A stretch of DNA of 64,000 nucleotides from NCBI RefSeq assembly GCF_026163565.1, contig NZ_JAPDKN010000022.1, forward strand, positions 88,889-152,888, read 5' to 3'. The notes below the pieces were generated by a model. That model did not search any database. It was not told the origin of the DNA and worked only from the letters and a program-made list of their open reading frames with translations. The translations under genes and the position numbers were made by a program. Below are positions 16,573 through 24,379 of the stretch, one piece after another; position 1 is the first letter of the stretch, and each line of letters starts with the position of its first letter. The DNA is from Chryseobacterium sp. YIM B08800 (GTDB lineage Bacteria; Bacteroidota; Bacteroidia; Flavobacteriales; Weeksellaceae).

Positions 16573-17499
16573 ATGAAAGGAAAAATCATTAAATCTACAG
16601 GAAGCTGGTATCAGGTTTTGGAAACAGAAACCGGAAAAATTTTTGAGGCGAGAATTCGTGGAAAATTTAAACTAATAAAAACCAGACTTACAAATCCCTT
16701 AGCTGTTGGTGATTTTGTAGAATTTCAGCTCGAGCAGGATGATATTGCTTGGATCACAAAAATAGAACCCCGCAGAAATTACCTGATTCGAAAATCTGTA
16801 AATCTTTCAAAAGAAGCACACATTATTGCGTCGAATATTGATTTGGCGTGTTTTATTTTTACATTAAAGCATCCTGAAACTTCTCTCGGTTTTCTTGACC
16901 GGTTTCTCGCTTGTTGTGAAGCTTATAATATAAAGCCGCTTATTTTGTTTAATAAAATGGATGTTCTGTCGGAAGAAGAATCTGAGATTGTAAAAGATAT
17001 TGAATTTCTATACAACGAAATTGGATATGAAACATTGGAGATTTCTTCTTACTCTAAGCTTAATTTGGATACACTGGTTGAAATTCTTAAAGATAAAACT
17101 TCCGTATTTTTTGGACACTCAGGTTGCGGAAAATCTACATTGGTCAATGCAATGCAGCCAAATCTTAATTTAAGAACTTCCGAAATTTCCGATACTCATT
17201 TAAAAGGAAAGCATACAACTACTTTTGCTCAGATGCATTTTTGGGATTTTGGCGGAAACGTGATCGATACTCCCGGTGTACGAGAATTTGCCATGATTGA
17301 TATTGAGAAAGAAGAAGTGCAACATTACTTTCCTGAAATATTTAAGAAAAGGGAAGAGTGTAAATATCATAACTGTATGCATGTGAATGAACCCAAATGT
17401 GCTGTTTTAGAATCTTTAGAAACTGGAGAAATTCAGCCTACAAGATATTCTACTTACATTAAGCTTATGGACGAGGCGGAAGAAAACACCCGTAAATAA
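16573..17499 (+). CDS. rsgA: Ribosome small-subunit-dependent GTPase A
   Basis: RsgA assists late 30S maturation. The 308-residue protein shows the circularly permuted GTPase order: G4 motif NKMD near residue 125 comes before G1 GHSGCGKSTLVN near 178-189, then switch region KGKHTTTF and G3 DTPGVREF. An N-terminal OB-fold (about 1-70) precedes, and a C-terminal zinc-finger has CKYHNCMHVNEPKC. All diagnostic parts are intact. It is a single gene with its own promoter box. Confidence 0.96.
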   Translation: MKGKIIKSTGSWYQVLETETGKIFEARIRGKFKLIKTRLTNPLAVGDFVEFQLEQDDIAWITKIEPRRNYLIRKSVNLSKEAHIIASNIDLACFIFTLKHPETSLGFLDRFLACCEAYNIKPLILFNKMDVLSEEESEIVKDIEFLYNEIGYETLEISSYSKLNLDTLVEILKDKTSVFFGHSGCGKSTLVNAMQPNLNLRTSEISDTHLKGKHTTTFAQMHFWDFGGNVIDTPGVREFAMIDIEKEEVQHYFPEIFKKREECKYHNCMHVNEPKCAVLESLETGEIQPTRYSTYIKLMDEAEENTRK

Positions 17500-17631
17500 G
17501 TAATTCTCATCTTATTTTTTTTAAGTTAATTTATTGCTTTGATTGATTTTGAAGCAAAAGATTATTATATATAATTATGATTACTTGTATAATTGTGAAT
17601 TTTTTAATTTATTGGGTTGTTTTTTATAAAT

Positions 17632-17747
17632 AAAAAAACCCAGCCGAAGCTGGGTAAAAACTAATAACCATGAAAACTCAAATTAAACATGAGAATCGAA
17701 TTAGTAATTACAATTACTGTGCCAAAAATGATTTTAAAATTTCTTAA
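17632..17747. other. Hairpin plus 25-codon frame, shared 16-mer, function unknown
   Basis: CCCAGC-CGAA-GCTGGG (17639-17654) is a strong hairpin. On the minus strand it has a UUCG loop followed by seven U, a textbook terminator, yet no minus-strand gene precedes it. On the plus strand it is followed by AAAAACTAATAACCAT (17656-17671), found again exactly at 18587-18602, and by a 25-codon frame starting at 17670 (MKTQIKHENR..., stop 17745). The rest of the 17500-17833 gap shows only the ndk promoter. Confidence 0.4.
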
Positions 17748-17801
17748 TAAAAGTTATTTTGTGTTAAAATTAATTTAAAACTATAATTTGGATATTTTTT
17801 G

Positions 17802-17809
17802 TAATTTTG
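17802..17809 (+). promoter_or_regulatory. -7 box of ndk
   Basis: TAATTTTG, 24 bp before the ndk start. Confidence 0.5.
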
Positions 17810-17833
17810 CGCCATTAAAAAAATATTCAAGTT

Positions 17834-18250
17834 ATGTCAAACATTACATTTACAATGATTAAGCCAGATGCAGTTGCTGACGGTCATATTGGAGCAATTT
17901 TAGGAAAGATTTCAGAAGGAGGATTTAAGATCAAAGCTTTGAAATTAACTCAACTTACTGTTGCTGATGCAAAAGAATTCTACGAAGTACATGCAGAAAG
18001 ACCTTTTTACGGAGAATTGGTAGATTTTATGAGTTCAGGTCCAATCGTTGCTGCGGTTTTAGAAAAAGACAATGCAGTTGAAGATTTCAGAACTTTAATT
18101 GGTGCTACAAATCCTGCTGAAGCAGCTGAAGGAACGATCAGAAGAATGTTTGCTAGAAGCATCGGAGAGAATGCTGTACATGGATCAGACTCTGACGAGA
18201 ATGCTTTAATTGAAGCTCAATTTCATTTTTCAGGAAGAGAGATTTTTTAA
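17834..18250 (+). CDS. ndk: Nucleoside diphosphate kinase
   Basis: Ndk balances cytoplasmic nucleoside triphosphate pools by transferring the gamma phosphate through a phospho-histidine. The 138-residue protein begins [19 protein letters not shown] and contains the active-site block [13 protein letters not shown], whose His is the phospho-acceptor, preceded by [12 protein letters not shown]. Length and motifs are complete. It is monocistronic with its own promoter box and a strong terminator. Confidence 0.96.
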   Translation: MSNITFTMIKPDAVADGHIGAILGKISEGGFKIKALKLTQLTVADAKEFYEVHAERPFYGELVDFMSSGPIVAAVLEKDNAVEDFRTLIGATNPAEAAEGTIRRMFARSIGENAVHGSDSDENALIEAQFHFSGREIF

Positions 18251-18270
18251 TTAAAGTCCCATAAAATAAA

Positions 18271-18300
18271 AAATCCGGAAATTATTCCGGATTTTTTTTT
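18271..18300 (+). terminator. ndk terminator
   Basis: ATCCGGAA (18273-18280) and TTCCGGAT (18285-18292) form a perfect stem followed by eight T. Confidence 0.93.
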
Positions 18301-18499
18301 GTGCTTATATTTTTTTATCAATTTATCTGCCATTTCGTCCTAAAAATATAGATGAATTATTTTAAATTTTAACTTTAAATATTATTTAGAATTAATCTAA
18401 TTAAATTTTAAAAGGCTGATATTTTGTTAATGATTATTCTGGTATGTTTGAATTAAAAACTAAAATAAAGATTTATTAATTAAAAATTCAGTGTTTTTA

Positions 18500-18660
18500 C
18501 GGATAGGATGGTGTTTTTTATTTTACCATCTTTATGTCAGTAAAAAAGAGGTAATCGGTTTCATTAAATCGAAACCCAAAAAAAGAAAAAACTAATAACC
18601 ATATAATTACTCAGGGTAGGTAATGAGAAGAAAGGCAGTTGATAAAACTGCCTTTTCTTA
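18500..18660 (+). other. Gap with serial hairpins, possible small RNA
   Basis: Within the gene-free stretch 18301-18661 three hairpins follow one another: GATGGT/ACCATC (about 18508-18531), GGTTTC/GAAACC (18557-18576), and AAAGGCAG/CTGCCTTT (18633-18657), the last followed by TTCTT on the plus strand. Between them lies the same 16-mer AAAAACTAATAACCAT as at 17656. This could be a plus-strand non-coding RNA ending at the last hairpin. No promoter box is obvious and I do not recognise an RNA family. Confidence 0.3.
18633..18657. terminator. Hairpin downstream of rpe
   Basis: AAAGGCAG and CTGCCTTT with a 9-nt loop, 5 bp beyond the rpe stop on the minus strand. It could also end a plus-strand transcript. 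Confidence 0.7.
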
Positions 18661-18661
18661 T

Positions 18662-19312
18662 TTAAACCTTTAAAAGCTCAATTGTTCTTTCTGGATTTTC
18701 TGTTGAGAAAACTGCGTTTCCGGCAACTAAAACATCTGCACCTGCTTCAAATAATTTAGATGCATTATCTAGGTTTACACCTCCATCAACTTCAATAAGA
18801 GCTGTAGAATTATTGCTTAAAATAAGATCTTTAGTCTCTGCAATTTTCTTATAGGTATTTTCAATGAATTTTTGTCCGCCAAAACCTGGGTTTACGCTCA
18901 TTAATAATACCAAATCTACATCAGCAATAATGTCTTCCAACATCAAAACCGGAGTTGAAGGATTAAGAACAACTCCAGCTTTTGCGCCTTTGCTTTGGAT
19001 AAGGTTGATTGTTCTGTGAAGATGCGTACAAGCTTCGTAATGTACAGAAACCAAATCTGCCCCGTAATCGATAAACTCTTCAACATATTTTTCAGGTTCT
19101 ACAATCATCAAATGTACATCTACAAATTTCTTTGCGTGTTGCTGGATCGTTTTCATCACCGGAAAACCGAACGAAATGTTAGGAACAAATCTTCCGTCCA
19201 TTACATCAACATGTAACCAGTCGGCTTGAGAATTGTTCAGCATTTCAATGTCTCTTTGCAGGTTCCCAAAGTCTGCAGATAAAAGGGAAGGAGCAATAAG
19301 CTTCGTTTTCAT
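18662..19312 (-). CDS. rpe: Ribulose-phosphate 3-epimerase
   Basis: Rpe interconverts ribulose-5-phosphate and xylulose-5-phosphate in the pentose phosphate pathway. The 216-residue TIM barrel shows IAPSLLSADFGNL at the start, the metal and catalytic residues in DWLHVDVMDGRFVPNISFG, VHLMIVEP, VLLMSVNPGFGGQKF and LIEVDGGVN. All expected motifs are intact and the length is standard. The next minus-strand gene lies upstream across a heptamer array; no promoter box is clear. Confidence 0.97.
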   Translation of the reverse strand: MKTKLIAPSLLSADFGNLQRDIEMLNNSQADWLHVDVMDGRFVPNISFGFPVMKTIQQHAKKFVDVHLMIVEPEKYVEEFIDYGADLVSVHYEACTHLHRTINLIQSKGAKAGVVLNPSTPVLMLEDIIADVDLVLLMSVNPGFGGQKFIENTYKKIAETKDLILSNNSTALIEVDGGVNLDNASKLFEAGADVLVAGNAVFSTENPERTIELLKV

Positions 19313-19329
19313 TTTTACTTTACTTAGAT

Positions 19330-19419
19330 ATATTAGATATTAGAAGTCAGATATTAGATATTAGAAATCAATCAATAGTTTTTAAACTAACTTCTAAACT
19401 CTAATTTCTAACTTATTTT
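19330..19419. repeat. Inverted heptamer-array element, ATATTAG type
   Basis: Left arm, six 7-nt units from 19330 to 19371: ATATTAG occurs four times, with one AAGTCAG and one AAATCAA. Right arm, five units from 19385 to 19419 (AACTAAC, TTCTAAA, CTCTAAT, TTCTAAC, TTATTTT). The arms are in opposite sense (TTAG versus CTAA). The right arm touches the stop codon of the M42 peptidase gene. Confidence 0.75.
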
Positions 19420-20496
19420 TTAATGATATTTCAGTTTCATTTCTGGTTTTATCTTAAGAAGTGTTTCGTAAATCAACTGAATGACATTTCCGACATCTTC
19501 TTTAGAGACCATTTCTACTGTTGTATGCATGTAGCGCAAAGGTAAGGAAATCAAAGCACTTGGTACACCACCGTTAGAATGAGCGAAAGCATCTGTATCT
19601 GTGCCTGTTGCTCTGCTTGCTGCTGCTCTTTGGAAAGGTATTTTTTTAGTTTTTGCAGTATCAATAATCAGTTCTCTTATTGTATGATGCACACTTGGAG
19701 CAAAAAATACAACCGGACCATTACCGCATTTTTGGTCGCCTTCTTTCTTCTTTTCAATCATTGGTGTTGTCGTGTCGTGGGTGACATCAGTAACAATTGC
19801 AATATTTGGTTTAATCGTGTCTGCAATCATATCTGCTCCATAAAGACCAACTTCTTCCTGTACTGAATTGGTAATGTATAAACCAAAAGGAATTTGTTTT
19901 TTATTTTCTTTTAAAAGTCTGGCAACTTCTGCAATCATAAATCCTCCGATTCTATTGTCTAAAGCTCTGCAAACAAAATAACGGTCATTCATTTCGAAAA
20001 ATTCATCAGGATAAGTGATCATGCATCCTACAAAAATTCCTAAATCCTCAACCTCCTGTTTTGAGATTGCACCACAGTCGATGAAAATATTGTCAATTTT
20101 TGGAGTTGGCTCATTTTGGTTAGTGCTTCTTGTGTGGATTGCAGGCCATCCGAAAACTCCTTTTACAATTCCTTTTTCACCGTGAATATGAACGACTTTA
20201 GAAGGTGCTATAGTTTGGTCTGAACCTCCGTTTCTGATTACATAAATTAATCCGTCATCAGTAATATAATTGACGTACCATGAGATTTCGTCAGCATGTG
20301 CTTCAATAACTACTTTGAATTCTGCTTCAGGATTGATGATTCCGTAGCAGGTGCCGTAATGATCTACTTCTACTTTGTCTACATAAGGTGTGATATAATT
20401 CATCCAAACTTTTTGTCCGTCATGTTCGTAACCAGTTGGTGATGAAGTGTTTAGGTATTTTTCTAAAAATTTCAAAGATTTCTTTTCGAATTTCAT
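19420..20496 (-). CDS. M42-family metallopeptidase
   Basis: A 358-residue cobalt/zinc aminopeptidase of the M42 (FrvX/PepA-like) family. Metal-binding and catalytic segments are visible: VVIEAHADEISWYV (about 60-73), the ALDNRIGGFM block (about 181-190), SVQEEVGLYGAD (about 208-219) with the general-base Glu pair, and IVTDVTHDTTTP. Such enzymes form large cytoplasmic complexes that trim peptides. There is no signal peptide. It starts 52 bp from the oppositely oriented DUF4294 gene. Confidence 0.9.
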   Translation of the reverse strand: MKFEKKSLKFLEKYLNTSSPTGYEHDGQKVWMNYITPYVDKVEVDHYGTCYGIINPEAEFKVVIEAHADEISWYVNYITDDGLIYVIRNGGSDQTIAPSKVVHIHGEKGIVKGVFGWPAIHTRSTNQNEPTPKIDNIFIDCGAISKQEVEDLGIFVGCMITYPDEFFEMNDRYFVCRALDNRIGGFMIAEVARLLKENKKQIPFGLYITNSVQEEVGLYGADMIADTIKPNIAIVTDVTHDTTTPMIEKKKEGDQKCGNGPVVFFAPSVHHTIRELIIDTAKTKKIPFQRAAASRATGTDTDAFAHSNGGVPSALISLPLRYMHTTVEMVSKEDVGNVIQLIYETLLKIKPEMKLKYH

Positions 20497-20548
20497 ATAA
20501 AGGGAATGATTTTTGTTGTCAAATTTTGCTATAATAAGTGTAAAAATA

Positions 20549-21256
20549 ATGAAATTTCATAAAATCGCTTGTCTTTTTCTCCTGTTTTTTGTGATTGGTA
20601 TTTCTGGACAGAAGAAAGATTCTATAGCTATAAAACCTCTAAGTCAGTATCCACCTGAAGAGTTGAAGACTGACGAGTTTGGTAATAAATATTATTATGA
20701 TGTAAGGCAAAAGGCTAAATTCTACGAAATCAACGGCGAAACTGTAGTAGTGATGGATGAATTAGTTCTTTTAAATAAGCCTAAATTTAATAATCAACTC
20801 GATAAAAATTACTATTTCTTTTTAAATAAAAAATTATACCGTGTTTATCCTTTGTTTTTAACTGCATTGCAACAATACAGAGATATTCAGGGTGAAATGA
20901 ATAATCTTGACAGTGCAGCTAAAAGAAAATATGTAAGAGACAGACAAAATATGCTCGCTGATCAATATGAAAAGCAATTGAGAGATTTAACAACAACAGA
21001 AGGTCAGGTTTTTGCAAAATTAATGAACAGAGCAACCGGAAAAAACGTGTACGAAATCATCAAAGAATTACGTGGTGGATGGAGTGCATTTTGGTGGAAT
21101 GTAAAAGGGAAAATGGCAGATATTGATCTGAAAGAACCTTACAATCCCCATAAGAACAGAACAGATGAGTTTTTAGAATCGCTATTGCAGTCTAATTGGA
21201 ATTCTGGTTATTTACAACCATATCCCGGAGCAACAGATTTTAGAGCATCTAGATAA
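20549..21256 (+). CDS. DUF4294 domain-containing exported protein
   Basis: Starting at ATG 20549 gives 235 residues with a signal peptide (KFHKIACLFLLFFVIGISG). A longer frame back to a TTG at 20513 is less likely because it would bury the signal sequence. The body has the DUF4294 pattern: DEFGNKYYYDVRQKA, LNKKLYRVYPLFLTALQQY, and a C-terminal region rich in Trp with RGGWSAFWWNVKGKMADIDL. The family is restricted to Bacteroidota and its function is unknown. It is convergent with the Nudix gene and shares a palindromic terminator with it. Confidence 0.85.
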   Translation: MKFHKIACLFLLFFVIGISGQKKDSIAIKPLSQYPPEELKTDEFGNKYYYDVRQKAKFYEINGETVVVMDELVLLNKPKFNNQLDKNYYFFLNKKLYRVYPLFLTALQQYRDIQGEMNNLDSAAKRKYVRDRQNMLADQYEKQLRDLTTTEGQVFAKLMNRATGKNVYEIIKELRGGWSAFWWNVKGKMADIDLKEPYNPHKNRTDEFLESLLQSNWNSGYLQPYPGATDFRASR

Positions 21257-21257
21257 T

Positions 21258-21290
21258 TAAAAATTCCTGTAAATATTTACAGGAATTTTT
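21258..21290. terminator. Palindromic bidirectional terminator
   Basis: AAAATTCCTGTAAA and its complement flank a central TA, giving a near-perfect palindrome with T runs on both strands. It overlaps the last codons of the Nudix gene. Confidence 0.85.
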
Positions 21291-21693
21291 CTTTTAGTAT
21301 ATCGAAAACAATTTTATCGATAGGCAGGCTGAAAGGGTTTTCAGTTGAGTCGATAGAAATCCAGTCTATTTTTTCGATGCAAGGATCAAGAATGATAAAA
21401 TCTTCTTCATTAATTATGTTTACCATATAATATATTGTAAGAAGCTGTTCGTTTTCTTTGAAACGCGAAACCAAAAAATCTTCCTGCGTATAAAGATGCT
21501 CTACAATTTCTATATTTACATTCAGCTCTTCTTCAAACTCACGCTTCAGGCAATCTGTCAATCCTTCTCCGTATTCCAGTCCACCGCCGGGAAATTTCAT
21601 TAAAGGTTCACCTGCATATTCTTCAAAAAGCGTAAGAACTTTTTTGTCTTTTACAACGCATGCATAAACTCTTACATTAATATTGTCAATCAT
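21277..21693 (-). CDS. Nudix hydrolase
   Basis: A 138-residue Nudix protein. The Nudix box runs over about residues 36-58, GGLEYGE, seven residues, then REFEEELNV. The second half has the metal-binding REFEEE core, while the usual Gly before the last hydrophobic is Asn. Such enzymes cleave nucleoside diphosphates linked to other moieties; the N-terminus (VRVYACVVKDKKVLTLFEEY) suggests a housecleaning or ADP-ribose-like member but does not fix the substrate. The start codon lies 135 bp upstream of the mnmD stop across a heptamer array. Confidence 0.9.
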   Translation of the reverse strand: MIDNINVRVYACVVKDKKVLTLFEEYAGEPLMKFPGGGLEYGEGLTDCLKREFEEELNVNIEIVEHLYTQEDFLVSRFKENEQLLTIYYMVNIINEEDFIILDPCIEKIDWISIDSTENPFSLPIDKIVFDILKEKFL

Positions 21694-21730
21694 AGATAGT
21701 ATTTTGCTTAGCTAAAATAGGGAAAATAGT

Positions 21731-21837
21731 TAGAAGTTTAGAGTTATGGATTATGAGTTTTAACAAAATTAAAGACTTTCTATATTCAATAACTTATCAT
21801 TCATCATTTATAACTTATAACTTATAGCTTATAGCTT
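21731..21837. repeat. Inverted heptamer-array element, ATAACTT type
   Basis: The right arm has seven consecutive 7-nt units from 21789 to 21837: ATAACTT, ATCATTC, ATCATTT, ATAACTT, ATAACTT, ATAGCTT, ATAGCTT. The left arm has four to five units in the opposite sense from 21731 (TAGAAGT, TTAGAGT, TATGGAT, TATGAGT). The right arm runs into mnmD and supplies its last two sense codons and stop. Confidence 0.8.
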
Positions 21838-22518
21838 CGTTGCATTAATCATTTCTCTTTTTCCGGGAGGTCCTTGTTTTTTTTCAACTTTAAAATTAAG
21901 GTCTTGTAAAATCCTTCTTACACTCCCTTTGGAAGAATAGGTTGTTAACAGTCCGTTTATATTCATTTTATCGGAAACCATTTCAAATAAAGGCATTTCC
22001 CAAAGGTCTGGCTGCACTCTTGCTCCGAAGCAATCGTAATAGACAAGGTTAATTTTCGGTAAATCAATGTTTTTAAGGTCAAAAAAATCGCATTGAATCT
22101 TATGTAAATGAAAACCTGGAATAATTTCTATTGATTTTTCCCATTCAGATTGATGAATTTTTTGATAAATATTTTTTAATTCAACGTTATCAAAAAGTTC
22201 AAAGTAGGCTAAACTTTCAATTTCAGACTCATTTATTGGATATTTTTCAAGTGTAAAATAGTTGATGACATGATTTTTGTCAGTTTTTAAATATTCATTA
22301 ATTGTTACCAAAACATTCAAACCTGTCCCAAAACCGAGTTCTAAAATGTTAATTTCGTAATCATTTACTAAATTTAATCCATTTTTGATAAATACGTGTT
22401 CGGCTTCCTGAAGAGCACCATGATGAGAATGGTAGTTTTCATTTAATTCATTGATAAACAATGTTTTACTTCCGTCGTTTGTAGTCTTTATTTCTCTTTC
22501 CAAAGTAATTTTTTTCAA
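21829..22518 (-). CDS. mnmD: tRNA 5-methylaminomethyl-2-thiouridine methyltransferase MnmD
   Basis: This 229-residue protein matches the methyltransferase half of MnmC, which as a stand-alone enzyme (MnmD) finishes mnm5s2U34 in tRNA. The SAM-binding motif ILELGFGTGLNVLVTINEY lies near residues 60-78. Signature segments YHSHHGALQEAEHVFI, LVYYDCFGARVQPDLWE and GLLTTYSSKGSVRR follow. The start is TTG at 22518: the upstream frame has a stop and no ATG, and no internal Met lies near the N-terminus. The 3' end is formed by a heptamer repeat. It is divergent from ilvE. Confidence 0.9.
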   Translation of the reverse strand: MKKITLEREIKTTNDGSKTLFINELNENYHSHHGALQEAEHVFIKNGLNLVNDYEINILELGFGTGLNVLVTINEYLKTDKNHVINYFTLEKYPINESEIESLAYFELFDNVELKNIYQKIHQSEWEKSIEIIPGFHLHKIQCDFFDLKNIDLPKINLVYYDCFGARVQPDLWEMPLFEMVSDKMNINGLLTTYSSKGSVRRILQDLNFKVEKKQGPPGKREMINATKL

Positions 22519-22554
22519 ATTTAATCTAAAATTTTTATATTTGGAAAATTATGT

Positions 22555-22562
22555 TAAATTTG
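22555..22562 (+). promoter_or_regulatory. -7 box of ilvE
   Basis: TAAATTTG, 25 bp before the ilvE start; a second candidate TATATTTG lies at 22534-22541. Confidence 0.5.
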
Positions 22563-22587
22563 TAGAACATCATAAAAATTTTAAGAA

Positions 22588-23658
22588 ATGATAATTCAAA
22601 AAACAGAAAACTCTAGAATTTCTACTTTCGATCCCAATAATTTTTCTTTTGGAGGTACTTTCAGTGATCACATGATTATCTGCGAGTATGAGAACGGAAA
22701 ATGGGGCGAGGTAAAATTGGTTCCTTATGGTCCATTATTGTTTACGCCTGCTATGATGGGAGTAAACTATGGGCAAGCTTGTTTTGAGGGTATGAAAGCC
22801 TACAAAGATAAAGACGGACAGGTTTTCCTTTTCAGGCCAGAAAAGAATTTTGAGCGTATCAATACATCTGCAGCTCGTTTGGCAATGCCACAGGTTACAG
22901 AAGAAATCTTTTTGGATGGTTTGAAAGCTTTAATCGATATTGACAGAGAATGGGTTCCTCAAGGAGAAGGTAATTCTCTATATATCAGACCATTGATTTT
23001 CGCTACTGAAGAAGCTTTAAAAGCAAGAGTAGCTAATAAATATATGTTTGCAATTGTAGCTACACCGGCAAAAATGTATTATACAGAGCCTGTGTCTGTG
23101 AAAATTTCAGATCATTATTCGAGAGCAGCAAATGGTGGAGTAGGTTCAGCTAAAGCTGCAGGAAACTATGCTGCTTCTTTCTACCCGACTCAGTTGGCGA
23201 TCGAAGAAGGTTACGACCAGATTATCTGGACTGATGATGCTACTCACGAATATTTCGAAGAGAGTGGAACAATGAATGTTTTCGTAAGAATCAACGATAC
23301 TATTTATACGCCGCCTACTTCAGAGAAGATCTTAGATGGTGTTACAAGAGATAGCTTCCTTCAATTGGCTAAGAGAAGAGGTTTTGAAGTAAAAGTAGAA
23401 CCTATCAAAGTAAAAGATGTGGTAGAAGCTCAGAAAAACGGAACTTTGAAAGAAGTTTGGGGTGTAGGAACTGCGGTTGTTACAACTGTTTTCCAAGCTT
23501 TAGGGTATAATGGTGAAAAGCTTGAATTGCCTAGACTTTCAGACGAAGAAAGTTTTGCAGTAATCCTTAAAAATGACTTAGTAGATCTACAAAATAACCT
23601 TACTGAAGATCCTTTCGGATGGAGAGTTTTGGTGGATCATGCATTAGAAACTGTTTAA
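22588..23658 (+). CDS. ilvE: Branched-chain amino acid aminotransferase
   Basis: IlvE is the PLP-dependent last step of Val, Leu and Ile synthesis and also starts their breakdown. At 356 residues it is a class IV (fold IV) aminotransferase. The N-terminal substrate-binding stretch MMGVNYGQACFEGMKAYKD, the Lys-bearing region VGSAKAAGNYAASFYPTQLA and the block HEYFEESGTMNVFV are all present, as is GVTRDSFLQLAKRRG near the PLP phosphate. It is monocistronic with a strong terminator. Confidence 0.95.
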   Translation: MIIQKTENSRISTFDPNNFSFGGTFSDHMIICEYENGKWGEVKLVPYGPLLFTPAMMGVNYGQACFEGMKAYKDKDGQVFLFRPEKNFERINTSAARLAMPQVTEEIFLDGLKALIDIDREWVPQGEGNSLYIRPLIFATEEALKARVANKYMFAIVATPAKMYYTEPVSVKISDHYSRAANGGVGSAKAAGNYAASFYPTQLAIEEGYDQIIWTDDATHEYFEESGTMNVFVRINDTIYTPPTSEKILDGVTRDSFLQLAKRRGFEVKVEPIKVKDVVEAQKNGTLKEVWGVGTAVVTTVFQALGYNGEKLELPRLSDEESFAVILKNDLVDLQNNLTEDPFGWRVLVDHALETV

Positions 23659-23680
23659 TTTAAAAATTAAATATCAATAC

Positions 23681-23710
23681 AAAGTCAGGAATTGTTTCCT
23701 GACTTTTTTT
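23681..23710 (+). terminator. ilvE terminator
   Basis: AAAGTCAGGAA (23681-23691) and its complement (23696-23706) with a 4-nt loop, followed by T. Confidence 0.93.
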
Positions 23711-23868
23711 GTTTAAAATTGTAATGCGAAATAGTAATTGATTTTAATATTAAATTAAAACTATCGTTAACAATCTTAGTCTCTTAATGAAATTTCAGTA
23801 GTTTCTAAATATAAATTCATCAAGTTTTGTAATTGATTCCCGAAATGCTTATTTTCGCAAAAGTTTTT

Positions 23869-24378
23869 ATGAAAAAAATACTCTTCATATCTCTTCTAAG
23901 CTTGTTGAGCTGCAAAAGAAATAATCCGGTGCATCCACCGGTTGGTGGCGTTTTGAGCCAAAATGATCTGGATGTTTCTAAAAACCGTATGAAAAATCTG
24001 AATACGGTGGAAAGGCAGCAAATTCAGGATTGGATTTCAAGCCAAAATATAAAATTCTTTCCTACACAGCTGAATTATTGGACGACAGTTGATGGTTTTG
24101 ATAAGCGCGAAAGAAGACCTGATGAATCTACAGTATCGTATTCATATGATCTTTATGATTTTGATCAGACTAAAATTTATGATAAATCCATAAGCAGGAA
24201 CGATGCAAGATTCGGACATTTTGATGAGCTTAAAGCTGTTGAAAATGCACTTCGATACATGCAGAACGGGGAAGAAGTAACACTTCTTGTACCATCATCA
24301 TTAGCTTACGGAACCTACGGAGACGAAAATAAAATTGATAACGATATTCCTTTAATTATAAAATTAAAAGTACTGTAA
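23869..24378 (+). CDS. gldI: GldI-like FKBP-type peptidyl-prolyl isomerase lipoprotein
   Basis: From ATG 23869 the protein has 169 residues with a lipoprotein signal (ILFISLLSLLSC, lipobox Cys at residue 15). An upstream TTG frame is less likely. The mature part is an FKBP-like domain ending EEVTLLVPSSLAYGTYGDEN and DIPLIIKLKVL. GldI is required for gliding and T9SS function in Flavobacterium johnsoniae. Length, lipobox and FKBP fold fit, but non-gliding relatives also carry it. It is 1 bp upstream of the next PPIase gene, so both are cotranscribed. Confidence 0.8.
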   Translation: MKKILFISLLSLLSCKRNNPVHPPVGGVLSQNDLDVSKNRMKNLNTVERQQIQDWISSQNIKFFPTQLNYWTTVDGFDKRERRPDESTVSYSYDLYDFDQTKIYDKSISRNDARFGHFDELKAVENALRYMQNGEEVTLLVPSSLAYGTYGDENKIDNDIPLIIKLKVL

Positions 24379-24379
24379 A

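Noticed and set aside
19330..19419. Heptamer arrays considered as CRISPR
   Set aside because: Units are 7 nt, degenerate and contiguous, with no spacers and no cas genes.
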